This document shows positions 25,614 to 34,004 of a stretch of 64,000 nt of DNA, piece by piece. The stretch is from Coriobacteriia bacterium. GTDB lineage: Bacteria > Actinomycetota > Coriobacteriia > Anaerosomatales > PHET01. Where the stretch lies: the NCBI GenBank assembly GCA_034370385.1, contig JAXMKZ010000019.1, forward strand, positions 49,003-113,002. The letters are read 5' to 3'. Each line of letters begins with the position of its first letter. The stretch's first letter is position 1. The notes below the pieces were generated by a model. It saw nothing but the letters and a program-made list of their open reading frames with translations. It was not told the DNA's origin and made no database searches. The translations under genes were made by a program, and so were the position numbers.

Positions 25614-26381
25614 ATGCCCATCGGACCCAAGCGCCTTCCATTCTTCGAGCACATCGCCGAGCTGCGTCAGCGGCTGGTCATCATCGTGCTCACGCTCTTT
25701 GTGGGCTCGACGGTTCTGTACTTCGACCCGTTCTTCACGGTCATCCTCGACTGGATCCTGGCCCCGATCATCGACATGATCCCCGAGGGGAAGCTCAACG
25801 TCTTCGGTCCGTTCGAGACGTTCACCTTCCGGTTCAAAGTCGCGTTCTTCGCATCGATCGTCATCTTCAGCCCGATCCTCATCTGGCAGATCATGGCGTT
25901 CTTCCTGCCCGCGCTCAGGCCCAAAGAGCGCAGGTGGTTCGTGCCGACGGTCTTCGCGGCCATCGCCCTGTTCCTTGCCGGTGCCGGGTTCGCGTACGGC
26001 GTGATCATGGAGCCGGCGTTCGAGTTCATGTTCACCCAGGGTGGCGACACCGTCGCAATCATCCCGTCTGCCGACCGGTTCCTGACGGGCATCGGGTTGC
26101 TGCTCATCGGTTTCGGGATGGCTTTCGAGATTCCGATCATCGTGTTCTACTCGATCGGTTTCGGCCTCATCCCGTACAAGAAGCTTCGTGAGAGCTGGCG
26201 CTACGCGTATGCGGGGCTGGCCGTGGTCGCGGCGGTGGCCACCCCTGACTGGTCGCCCGTCACCATGGGCATGCTCGGGGTCTCACTCGTTCTCCTGTAC
26301 GAGGGAAGCCTGATGCTGGCTCGTGTCGTCTTCGCCAAGCGCATCAAGGAGCAAGCAGCGTTCGCAGCCGAGCTGGAGTAA
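25614..26381 (+). CDS. tatC: Sec-independent protein translocase TatC
   Basis: This 255-residue protein has six membrane segments. The N-terminal FFEHIAELRQRLVI is the TatC signature that binds the twin-arginine signal. LRPKERRWFVPTVFAAIALFLAGAGFAYGV and FGMAFEIPIIVF follow in the usual order. It is the receptor core of the Tat translocase with the TatA/B protein just upstream. hypA begins 20 bases after its stop. Confidence 0.94.
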   Translation: MPIGPKRLPFFEHIAELRQRLVIIVLTLFVGSTVLYFDPFFTVILDWILAPIIDMIPEGKLNVFGPFETFTFRFKVAFFASIVIFSPILIWQIMAFFLPALRPKERRWFVPTVFAAIALFLAGAGFAYGVIMEPAFEFMFTQGGDTVAIIPSADRFLTGIGLLLIGFGMAFEIPIIVFYSIGFGLIPYKKLRESWRYAYAGLAVVAAVATPDWSPVTMGMLGVSLVLLYEGSLMLARVVFAKRIKEQAAFAAELE

Positions 26382-26400
26382 CGAGAGGTCTGGCGCCCGC

Positions 26401-26775
26401 ATGCATGAGATGGGAATCACGGCAGGCATCTTGGACGCGTCGATCGAGGCGGCCGAGAACGCCGGAGCCACACGAATCGTCGAGATCAAGGTGAGCGTCG
26501 GCGAGCTCACTGAGATCGTCGAGTTCGCGCTGCAGTTTGCTTTCGAGGCCCTGACCCCGGGCACCATCGCCGAGGGTGCGATACTTGTCGTGAACCACGT
26601 CGGCGCCACCGCGCACTGCAATGAGTGCGGCATAGACTACGAGCACGATCGGTTCCAGATGCTGTGCCCGGAGTGCGACTCGCTCAACGTGACGCCTCTG
26701 ACCGGGCGGGAGCTGCAGGTCGACTCCATAGAGACCGCTGACGAGCCAGACGACACCACCTCTGGCACCGCATAG
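26401..26775 (+). CDS. hypA: Hydrogenase nickel-insertion protein HypA
   Basis: This 124-residue protein starts MHEMGIT, with the His2 and Glu3 that form the nickel site. The zinc-finger half has CNECG and CPECD (CX2C...CX2C spacing), although the spacer residues differ from enterobacterial HypA. The C-terminus has an acidic tail. HypA with HypB delivers nickel to [NiFe] hydrogenases. No hydrogenase structural gene lies in this window, so the target is elsewhere. It is followed by hypB at 11 bases. Confidence 0.92.
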   Translation: MHEMGITAGILDASIEAAENAGATRIVEIKVSVGELTEIVEFALQFAFEALTPGTIAEGAILVVNHVGATAHCNECGIDYEHDRFQMLCPECDSLNVTPLTGRELQVDSIETADEPDDTTSGTA

Positions 26776-26786
26776 GAGAACGACCC

Positions 26787-27467
26787 ATGACGACTATCGA
26801 TCTCTCCAAGCCCATCCTGGACCGCAACGAGAAGCTCGCCGCGCAGAACCGCGCACGCTTCGACGAGGCGGGCGTGTTCGTGCTCGACCTCATGGCATCC
26901 CCGGGGGCGGGGAAGACCTCGACGATACTTGCGACCATCGCTGCGCTGCGCGAGCGCTACGGAATCGCCGTCATCGAAGGGGACATCGCGAGCAAGGTCG
27001 ACGCCGAGAAGGTCAAAGCCCACGGGATCCCCGCCGTGCAGATCAACACCGGTGGCGCATGCCACCTCGAGAGCGACATGATCCAGCGAGCGGTGTCCAC
27101 GCTCGACCTCGACTCGCTCGATCTGATCATCATCGAGAACGTCGGCAACCTCGTGTGCCCGACCGAGTTCTATCTGGGCGAACACGCGAAGGTGATGATC
27201 CTGTCGGTGCCCGAGGGGCACGACAAGCCCTACAAGTACCCCGGTATCTTCCAGATCTCTGAAGCCGTGATCCTGAACAAGGTCGATACGATGTCCTTCT
27301 TCGACTTCGATGAGGCCGAGTTCGAAGGCGTCGTGCGCTCCCTGAATCCCCAGGCACCGATCTTTCGCATCGCGGCCACCAAAGGGGACGGCGTGCAGGA
27401 GTGGGCCGAGTGGCTCGCCGCGCGTATCGAGGTTGTGCGCACTGCCGCCGGCAAGGCAGCGAAATGA
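26787..27467 (+). CDS. hypB: Hydrogenase/urease nickel-incorporation GTPase HypB
   Basis: This 226-residue GTPase has its P-loop in DLMASPGAGKTSTILATI, then VIEGDIASKVDAEKV, the switch/metal segment NTGGACHLESDM with conserved Cys-His, IIENVGNLVCPTEF, and NKVD for guanine. There is no His-rich nickel-storage stretch at the N-terminus, so it is the short form. It works with HypA in nickel insertion. Its TGA stop overlaps the ATG of the HD-domain gene (ATGA). Confidence 0.94.
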   Translation: MTTIDLSKPILDRNEKLAAQNRARFDEAGVFVLDLMASPGAGKTSTILATIAALRERYGIAVIEGDIASKVDAEKVKAHGIPAVQINTGGACHLESDMIQRAVSTLDLDSLDLIIIENVGNLVCPTEFYLGEHAKVMILSVPEGHDKPYKYPGIFQISEAVILNKVDTMSFFDFDEAEFEGVVRSLNPQAPIFRIAATKGDGVQEWAEWLAARIEVVRTAAGKAAK

Positions 27468-28018
27468 TCTCGCGCGAGGAGGCCTACGCGCTCGTCGTCG
27501 AGCGCATACCGCAGCGAAACCTCGTGAGCCACTGCGTGGCGACCGAGCTCATCATGCGCGCGCTGGCCACGCGACTCGGGCTGCCGTCGGCTGACGTCGA
27601 GCGCTGGGGCCTAGCGGGGCTTCTGCACGACCTCGACTATGCCGAGACGGCCGAGGATCCCGCTCGCCACGGCCTGGTGTCTGCGGACGAACTGGCGGGC
27701 CTGATCGACGACGAGATGCTCCACGCCATTCTTGCGCACGCAGACAAGGCGCCGCGCGAGACGCCGATGGACCACGCGCTGTGGTGCGCGGATCCAACGA
27801 CCGGGTTCATCGTGGCGGCGGCGCTGATCAGGCCGGAGAAGAAGCTTGCCGCGGTTGAGGTCGCAGCGCTCAAGAAGCGCTGGAAGGAGAAGGCCTTCGC
27901 TCGCGGCGCCAACCGAGAGCAGATGGCCGGACACGAGATGCTCGGGTTGGATCGCGACGAGTTCCTCGCCCTGTCACTGGCTGCGATGCAGGCTGACGCG
28001 GCGGCGCTTGGACTCTGA
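27464..28018 (+). CDS. HD-domain hydrolase (HDIG-type)
   Basis: ATG at 27464 overlaps the hypB stop; 184 residues. The metal-site residues of the HD superfamily are seen in LVSHCVATELIMRAL, LLHDLDY and HAILAHADKAP. This small HDIG family hydrolyses phosphate esters of unknown identity. Coupling to hypB is conspicuous, but I know of no role in nickel maturation, so the link may only be transcriptional. Confidence 0.75.
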   Translation: MISREEAYALVVERIPQRNLVSHCVATELIMRALATRLGLPSADVERWGLAGLLHDLDYAETAEDPARHGLVSADELAGLIDDEMLHAILAHADKAPRETPMDHALWCADPTTGFIVAAALIRPEKKLAAVEVAALKKRWKEKAFARGANREQMAGHEMLGLDRDEFLALSLAAMQADAAALGL

Positions 28019-28163
28019 GCGCACCTGACTGGTGCAGCCTGCAGTTCTGCGCCTTCGGGTGCTCCAAACCTCGCCTTAGAAAACCGTGCGGCATATAGAT
28101 GTATTGACAGCCGTGTGTATACTGCTCGGCACTGGCACCCAACACGTCGGAGGTTTCTGCCCC

Positions 28164-30638
28164 GTGAAGCTTGTCGTCACCGAAAAGAACATCGCCGCCA
28201 AGAAGCTCGCCGAGATTCTGGCCGTCGGCAAACCCAAGGCAGACAAGGTCTACAACACGCCCACGTACGCGTTTCGGCGCGACGGCGAGGACTGGATCGC
28301 CATCGGCCTGAAGGGTCACATCCTGGGCGTGGACTTCCCGCTGCAGCTGGTCCACGGCGACGGCTGGAAGGCCGTATGGGCCGAGGGTGACGACACCACC
28401 GTCGAGCTCCCCGCAGCGCTGCCGACGCCACCGTGGCCCAAGAAGAAGCCGTTCACCGTTGACGGGGTCGACCTGAAGACGTGGAAGCTTGCATCGCTGC
28501 CATTCCTCGTGTGGGCTCCCGTCGGCAAGACGCCGGCGGAGCGCGAGATCATCCGCGCACTGAAGTCGCTTGCCAAGAAGGCCGACGAAGTCGTCATCGC
28601 GACAGACTTCGACCGCGAGGGCGAGCTCATCGGCTCCGACGCCCAGAACCTGGTGCGTGCGGTCAACAAGAGCGTCCCGGTGCGCCGGGCGCGCTTCTCA
28701 GCCATCACCTCTGAGGAGATCGAGCGGGCGTTTGCCGAGATCACCGACGTGGATGACTGCCTCGCGCAGGCGGGGGAGTCGCGTCAGGACATCGACCTGG
28801 TCTGGGGTGCGGTGCTCACGCGCTACCTCACCATGGCGAAGTACTCAGGCTTCGGCAACGTGAAGTCCGCAGGGCGCGTTCAGACCCCGACGCTGGCACT
28901 CATCGTGGAGCGCGAACTGGAGCGCGAGGCGTTCGTTCCGACCACGTACTGGCAGGTCAAAGCGCGCTTCGCTTCAGGCGCTGACGAGTTCGGTGGCGGG
29001 CACGAGGGCAACAACTTCACCGTGGAGGAGCCCGCGACCAAGGCGATGGCGGCCATCGAAGGTGCCACGTCGGGCACGGTCGTCTCCGCAGAGAAGCAGC
29101 GTCGTAAGGTGGCGCCGCCGACGCCGTTCAACACCACCGCGCTTCAGGCTGCTGCGGCCGCCGAGGGCATCACGCCGGCGCGCACCATGCGCATCGCCGA
29201 GTCCCTCTACATGAACGGGCTCATCAGCTATCCGCGTGTGGACAACACCGTCTACCCGGATTCGCTCGACATCAAGGGGATCCTTGCCACGCTTGAGGAG
29301 GTTGCGACCTTCCGGCCCCACGCCAAGCGCATCGCTGCGGGGACGATCTCGCCGACGCGCGGCAAGAAGGAGACCACCGACCACCCGCCGATCCACCCCA
29401 CCGGTGCCGGCGACTCCGAGAAGATGAAGCCGGAGGAGTACAAGCTCTATAACCTCGTGGCAAGGCGCTTCCTGGCCACCCTGTCGGGTCCGGCGATCGT
29501 CGAGGGCACCAAGGTCGGCATCGATGTGGCCGGGGAGCAGTTCGTGGTCAAGGGCGACGTCCTCGTGGAGCCGGGCTTTCGAGCGGTGTACCCGTACGGA
29601 CTGAAGAAGGACGAGCAGCTGCCGGTCCTCGCGCAAGGCGACTCCGTCGACTTCCGTGACGCCGAGAAGCTGGAGAAGCAGACCGAACCTCCGAAGCGAT
29701 TCAGCCAGGGCGGCCTCATTCAGGAGATGGAGAAGCGGGGTCTTGGCACGAAGGCCACTCGCCACGCGATCATCGAGCGGCTCTATGAGGTGCGCTACGC
29801 GGAGAACGACCCGGTCGAGCCCACGTGCCTTGGGCGCGCGGTCATCGATGCACTCACCGCATTCGCGCCGCGCATCACCACTCCGGACATGACCGCTGAG
29901 CTGGAAGCCGAGATGGACGACATCGCCAGCGGTCGAGTCACGCGCGAGGCGGTCGTCGGGCACTCGCGCGAGCTGCTCGCCCGCGTGATGGATGAGCTGA
30001 TTCCGAAAGCCACCGAGGTGGGCGAGGCGCTCAAGGACGCGACCGCCGCGGACGCCAAGGTGGGCGTGTGTCCGAAGTCCGGTCATGACCTGCTCGTGAA
30101 GAGTTCGGCCAAGACCCGCGGCCAGTTCGTGGGCTGCTCCGGTTGGCCGGAGTGCGACGTGACCTTCCCCCTGCCGCAGGGCAAGATCGAGGCGGTTCCC
30201 GAGCTGTGCGAAGTCTGCTCAAGCCCGCAGATCAAGGTGATCCAGTTCCGCAGCAAGCCGTTCGTGCGCTGCCTTGACCCCAACTGCTCGACCAACTTCG
30301 AGCCGACGGTCGACATCGGTGCCTGCCAGACGTGCGAGCAAGACGGGCGCGCCGACGGCAGGATCATCGCCCAGCGCTCGCCCAAGACGCTCAAGCGCTT
30401 CGCCCGCTGCAAGAATCACGAGGAGTGCAAGACGTCGTACCCGCTGCCGGGGCGTGGCGAGATACAGGCCACTGGCGAGCGGTGTGAGGCGTGCAGCGCG
30501 CCGGTGGTGGTCGTGCAGACCGCGCGCGGGCCGTGGCGCATCTGCGTCGACCCCGAGTGTCCCGCCAAGGATGCCGACAAGGCGAAGAAGAAGCCCGCTC
30601 GTGGAAAGGCGCCTCGGAAGAGCGGTGGCAAGGCTTGA
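28164..30638 (+). CDS. topA: Type IA DNA topoisomerase with archaeal-like active site and four C-terminal zinc ribbons
   Basis: GTG at 28164 follows CGGAGG and starts KLVVTEKNIAAKKLAEILA, the Toprim opening; this gives 824 residues. The Toprim acidic cluster DFDREGE is present. The active-site tyrosine is Y356 in GLISYPRVDNTVYP, the form common in archaeal and some actinobacterial enzymes rather than the Escherichia-type YMRTDS. The C-terminus carries about four zinc-ribbon modules (CPKSGHD...CSGWPEC, CEVC...CLDPNC, CQTC...CKNHEEC, CEAC...CVDPEC) and a Lys-rich tail. The enzyme relaxes negative supercoils by single-strand passage. It is probably the main TopA, but another copy in the genome cannot be excluded. 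Confidence 0.9.
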   Translation: MKLVVTEKNIAAKKLAEILAVGKPKADKVYNTPTYAFRRDGEDWIAIGLKGHILGVDFPLQLVHGDGWKAVWAEGDDTTVELPAALPTPPWPKKKPFTVDGVDLKTWKLASLPFLVWAPVGKTPAEREIIRALKSLAKKADEVVIATDFDREGELIGSDAQNLVRAVNKSVPVRRARFSAITSEEIERAFAEITDVDDCLAQAGESRQDIDLVWGAVLTRYLTMAKYSGFGNVKSAGRVQTPTLALIVERELEREAFVPTTYWQVKARFASGADEFGGGHEGNNFTVEEPATKAMAAIEGATSGTVVSAEKQRRKVAPPTPFNTTALQAAAAAEGITPARTMRIAESLYMNGLISYPRVDNTVYPDSLDIKGILATLEEVATFRPHAKRIAAGTISPTRGKKETTDHPPIHPTGAGDSEKMKPEEYKLYNLVARRFLATLSGPAIVEGTKVGIDVAGEQFVVKGDVLVEPGFRAVYPYGLKKDEQLPVLAQGDSVDFRDAEKLEKQTEPPKRFSQGGLIQEMEKRGLGTKATRHAIIERLYEVRYAENDPVEPTCLGRAVIDALTAFAPRITTPDMTAELEAEMDDIASGRVTREAVVGHSRELLARVMDELIPKATEVGEALKDATAADAKVGVCPKSGHDLLVKSSAKTRGQFVGCSGWPECDVTFPLPQGKIEAVPELCEVCSSPQIKVIQFRSKPFVRCLDPNCSTNFEPTVDIGACQTCEQDGRADGRIIAQRSPKTLKRFARCKNHEECKTSYPLPGRGEIQATGERCEACSAPVVVVQTARGPWRICVDPECPAKDADKAKKKPARGKAPRKSGGKA

Positions 30639-30645
30639 TGCGATC

Positions 30646-30930
30646 CTAGGCCGATACGTGGAGCTTGAGTCCGAGGGACCGCACGACCTTCTGCACCGTG
30701 CCGAACTCGGGATTTCCCTCAGCGGACAGAGCTTTGTACAGACTTTCCCGTCCTAGCCCTGTCTCCCGTGCAATCTGCGTCATCCCCTTGGCACGCGCGA
30801 TGTCTCCAAGGGCAGCGGCGAGAAGCGCCGGATCGTCCTCTTCGAGCGCGGCGTCGAGGTATGCAGCCATCGCCTCATCAGAGTCGAGGTAGCGGGTCAC
30901 ATCCCAAGGATGGGTCTTAGTCTTGGCCAT
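30646..30930 (-). CDS. higA: HigA-like antitoxin (helix-turn-helix)
   Basis: The start complementary to 30928-30930 has GGAGG upstream; 94 residues. An N-terminal WDVTRYLDSDEAMAAYLDAAL precedes an HTH (GMTQIARETGLGRESLYKALS) and TVQKVVRSLGLKLHV. This matches the 'probable addiction module antidote' family. It lies 11 bases after its partner toxin, the toxin-first HigBA order. It ends eight bases from the convergent topA stop. It should repress its own promoter and neutralise the toxin. Confidence 0.85.
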   Translation of the reverse strand: MAKTKTHPWDVTRYLDSDEAMAAYLDAALEEDDPALLAAALGDIARAKGMTQIARETGLGRESLYKALSAEGNPEFGTVQKVVRSLGLKLHVSA

Positions 30931-30941
30931 TGCCGTCCTCC

Positions 30942-31232
30942 TCACAGTTCGCGAGCGAGTTCCTTCGCACGTTCAATGTCCCGCTTCTGGGTCGACTTGT
31001 CGCCGCCCGCCAGCAAAACGATCACGGTGTCGCCGTGCTGGATGAAGTAGACGCGATAGCCTGCACCATAGGTGATCCTGAGCTCATGGACGCCCTCTCC
31101 GACCGACTTGACGTCACCGAGGTTTCCCAGTGAGACCCGTCGAATGCGAGAGGCGACACGAAACTGCGCGTTAAGGTCACGCAGCGACTCGAACCACTTC
31201 TGGAATACGTCAGTCTCCCGAATCTGGTACAT
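30942..31232 (-). CDS. higB: HigB/RelE-type toxin
   Basis: This 96-residue product starts MYQIRETDVFQKWFESLRD. It has the ParE/RelE-fold pattern of the 'addiction module killer' family: RIRRVSLGNLGDVKSVGEGVHELRI, YGAGYRVYF and LLAGGDKSTQKRDIERAKELA. Family members cleave mRNA on the ribosome. A longer frame opens at 31262, but MYQIRE is the family start. The 206-base gap to 31438 shows no gene; it must hold the module promoter. Confidence 0.86.
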   Translation of the reverse strand: MYQIRETDVFQKWFESLRDLNAQFRVASRIRRVSLGNLGDVKSVGEGVHELRITYGAGYRVYFIQHGDTVIVLLAGGDKSTQKRDIERAKELAREL

Positions 31233-31438
31233 ACCGCAATTGTATCCCCAAAGATACGCCACGGCAAGCGGGTGTAGTTATTCGGGCCAACAGGGGCTTC
31301 TGCTGACGCGCCGAACGCTGGCGCAATCGGGAAGCCGCGCGGCGCGCAGCTCAAGCCCTACGACCTTCGCCGCGCTCCCCGTGAGCGAACCGCTGCTCTC
31401 GGGGAAGTACTTGGCGAGACCCCGATCAGGAGGCCGCT

Positions 31439-32128
31439 ATGCGAATCGCCGTCATTCAGCATCAGCTGCTCGAGGACCCGGCCGTTCGCGGTGATGCGCT
31501 GAGGGCCGCGATGGATGCGGCTGCCGCAAGCGGGGCTGAGCTCGTGGTCGTGCCTGCAGTCCCGGGATGGCCACCTGACGTGCTGGAAGCGCTCGCGGCG
31601 GCCCCTGGTAGCGGCCCGTCGTGTGTGTGGGCGACGCCGGGCGTGTGGCCCGAGGGGTGCGAGCTCGTACCGCGTGCCGAGTCTTTGGGCCGCGTCCTGA
31701 GCATCGCCGGCGATGCCTGTTTCGACCCGGCGCTGTGGGCGCGCGCACTCGAGTGGGAGCCCGATGCGCTGATTCTGTCCCCGGGCTCTGAGAGCGAGCT
31801 TCAGGCCGAGGCCGCGCTGGAGGTGGCCATCGCGCTGTCGGATGCCGTGTGCGGGTTGGTGATCGTCGCCGAGTGCGTGGGTGCCGAGCCGGGGGAGCCG
31901 GGGCACGGCGGCAGTGCCATCATCCATCTGGGCGACGTCGTGGCGGAGGCCATCGGCGAGGAAGACCTGCTTGTGGCCGACGTTCCGGTGCCGGTGCTGC
32001 CTCCTGAGCCGCGCGAGCCGCTTCCTGAGGTGCCGGTCATCTTGGCGCAACGCCTCGCTCATCACGCCGGCCGCAAGCCCGAGGTCGGCTACCTGGCAGA
32101 CCTCTCGGATGGTTCGCTCAGGCGCTGA
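31439..32128 (+). CDS. Nitrilase-superfamily protein lacking catalytic residues
   Basis: ATG at 31439 with AGGAGG; 229 residues, shorter than active carbon-nitrogen hydrolases (~260-300). The opening MRIAVIQHQLLEDP and SGAELVVVPAVPGWPP follow the family, but the catalytic Glu of VVPE is Ala. The Cys region reads AGDACFDPALWARAL, which keeps a cysteine in place of the usual CYD motif. No clear catalytic Lys is seen. It is likely a non-catalytic or altered member. It precedes mdh with 96 bases between. Confidence 0.6.
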   Translation: MRIAVIQHQLLEDPAVRGDALRAAMDAAAASGAELVVVPAVPGWPPDVLEALAAAPGSGPSCVWATPGVWPEGCELVPRAESLGRVLSIAGDACFDPALWARALEWEPDALILSPGSESELQAEAALEVAIALSDAVCGLVIVAECVGAEPGEPGHGGSAIIHLGDVVAEAIGEEDLLVADVPVPVLPPEPREPLPEVPVILAQRLAHHAGRKPEVGYLADLSDGSLRR

Positions 32129-32155
32129 ACCGCGCGCGTTCACGCCCGGGGCGCA

Positions 32156-32164
32156 TGTTAGAAT
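32156..32164 (+). promoter_or_regulatory. Extended -10 element upstream of mdh
   Basis: TGTTAGAAT, with TAGAAT at 32159-32164 and a TGN extension. It lies ~60 bases before the mdh ATG. No good -35 stands at 16-18 bases; TTCACG at 32139 is 14 bases away. Confidence 0.4.
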
Positions 32165-32224
32165 CCGCATGCTGTAGACGCGCGCGGTACACGGGTGTCC
32201 CGCGCATGCGAAAGAGGGGTATCG

Positions 32225-33160
32225 ATGTCATTTCCCAAGGTCACGGTGGTAGGAGCCGGGCAGGTCGGCGCGACGGCGGCGCAACTGCTCCTGCTGCACG
32301 AAACCGCTGATGTCGTCATGATCGATGTGGCGGAAGGGCTGCCGCAGGGCAAGGCTCTCGACCTGATGCACCTGCGCTCGGTCGAGCGGTTCGCTCCGTC
32401 GATCAAGGGCACCAACGACTACGACGACACCGCTGGAAGCGATGTGGTCGTCATCACCGCAGGGCTGCCGCGCAAGCCGGGCATGACGCGCGACGACCTG
32501 CTCGCGGCCAACAGCGACATCATGCGCAGCGTGATCGTTCAGGCGGTCGAGGCGTCGCCCGACGCGGTCTTCGTGTGCGTCACGAACCCGCTCGACATCA
32601 TGACGTACCTGGCGTGGCGCGAGTCCGGACTGCCCTACGAGCGCGTGCTGGGGATGGGGGGCGTTCTCGACTCCGCCCGCTTCGCTTACGCCGTTGCCGA
32701 TCACACGGGAGCGCCGATCGATGAGATCGATGCGCTCGCCATGGGTGCGCACGGCGACGCGATGGTCCCGATGCCGCGCTTCACCACCATCAACGGGGTG
32801 CCGATCACCGAGCTGTTCCACGCACACGAGGTCGACGCGCTGGTCGAGCGCACCGTCTTTGGTGGTGCAGAGGTGGTCGCCCTGCTCAAGACCGGATCCG
32901 CCTACTACGCGCCGGCGGGCTCGATCGCCGCGATGGTCGATGCGATCCTCGGCGACTCGGGCGCCCTGCTCCCCAGCTGCGTGATGCTCACCGGCGAGTA
33001 CGGCATCGACGACGTCTACCTGAGCGTGCCTGCACGCCTAGGTGCGGGCGGCGTCCAGGGAGTGCCCGAGCTGCCGTTGCACGCGGCCGAGCTGACCGCG
33101 CTGCAGGAGTCGGCGGCCACCGTCGCCGCGGCCGTTGACGCCCTCGGTCTGAGGGCGTGA
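32225..33160 (+). CDS. mdh: Malate dehydrogenase
   Basis: This 311-residue LDH/MDH-fold enzyme has the NAD loop VVGAGQVGATAAQLL, RKPGMTRDDLLAANSDIM (the substrate loop with its Arg), VTNPLDIMTYLAW, and the active-site GAHGDAMVPMPRF. It is of the LDH-like MDH class found in many anaerobes. It interconverts malate and oxaloacetate. Fumarase genes follow directly (33162 and 35458), forming a malate-fumarate segment of a partial or reductive TCA path. Confidence 0.94.
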   Translation: MSFPKVTVVGAGQVGATAAQLLLLHETADVVMIDVAEGLPQGKALDLMHLRSVERFAPSIKGTNDYDDTAGSDVVVITAGLPRKPGMTRDDLLAANSDIMRSVIVQAVEASPDAVFVCVTNPLDIMTYLAWRESGLPYERVLGMGGVLDSARFAYAVADHTGAPIDEIDALAMGAHGDAMVPMPRFTTINGVPITELFHAHEVDALVERTVFGGAEVVALLKTGSAYYAPAGSIAAMVDAILGDSGALLPSCVMLTGEYGIDDVYLSVPARLGAGGVQGVPELPLHAAELTALQESAATVAAAVDALGLRA

Positions 33161-33161
33161 C

Positions 33162-34004
33162 GTGGCGGATGCCGCGCATATAGCTGAGGCGGTGCGTGAG
33201 GCGATCGCCTCTGCCGCGTGCGACCTGCGCCCCGACGCTATGGCGGCGCTGGCCACCGCACGGGACGCGGAGCGCTCGCCGCGCGGTCGAGTGGTGCTCG
33301 GTCAGCTGCTGGACAACGCCCGGGTCGCGACGGCGGATCGGGTGCCGGTGTGCCAGGACACGGGCAGCGTCTGGGTGCGTATCGAGCTGGGCGAGGACGA
33401 GTCGCTCACCGGCGACGTGCAGCACGAGATCGACCGGGCCGTCGCTGCGGCCTACCACGATGCATCGCTGCGCATGTCGCTCGTGCGTGACGCGCTCTTC
33501 GACCGTCAGAACACGGGCGACAACACGCCTGCGTTCGTCGAGGTGGCGTGGCGCGCCGGCAGCGGCACGACGGTCCATGTGATGCTCAAGGGAGGCGGCT
33601 CCGACAACGCGAGCCGCATCGAGATGCTCACGCCCGACGAGGGCATGGACGGCGTCGAGCGCGTGGTGCTCGAGACCGTGACGGCCAAGGCGACGGGCGC
33701 ATGCCCACCGCTGCTCGTGGGCGTGGGCGTCGGGGCAACCTTCGACAAGGTCGGCAGCCTCGCGAAGAAGGCGCTTCTGCGACCGATCGGGACGCCCCCG
33801 GACGATCCGCGCGCGGCGGCCTTTGAGGCCAAGCTGCTGCAGGCCATCAACGCCACCGGCATTGGCCCGGCAGGGCTCGGCGGCGACACGACCGCGCTGG
33901 CCGTGCACGTTGCCACGGCACCGTGTCACATCGCCGCGCTGCCCGTTGCGGTCAACATGGGGTGTTGTGCCATTCGCAGCGCGACGGTGGTGCTTGACTC
34001 GTGA
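33162..34004 (+). CDS. fumA: Class I fumarate hydratase, alpha (N-terminal) subunit
   Basis: GTG at 33162, one base after the mdh stop; 280 residues. Class I fumarase/tartrate dehydratase features: VCQDTGSVWVRIELG, ATGACPPLLVGVGVGATFDKV and the terminal MGCCAIRSA, with three cysteines for the [4Fe-4S] cluster. It hydrates fumarate to malate together with the beta subunit. The beta gene lies downstream, after an intervening transporter gene. Its stop overlaps the transporter start (GTGA). Confidence 0.92.
   Translation: MADAAHIAEAVREAIASAACDLRPDAMAALATARDAERSPRGRVVLGQLLDNARVATADRVPVCQDTGSVWVRIELGEDESLTGDVQHEIDRAVAAAYHDASLRMSLVRDALFDRQNTGDNTPAFVEVAWRAGSGTTVHVMLKGGGSDNASRIEMLTPDEGMDGVERVVLETVTAKATGACPPLLVGVGVGATFDKVGSLAKKALLRPIGTPPDDPRAAAFEAKLLQAINATGIGPAGLGGDTTALAVHVATAPCHIAALPVAVNMGCCAIRSATVVLDS

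Noticed and set aside
28104..28123. TTGACA (28104) and TATACT (28118) as a promoter for topA
   Set aside because: The spacing is only 8 bases, far below the 16-18 needed; each element may be chance.
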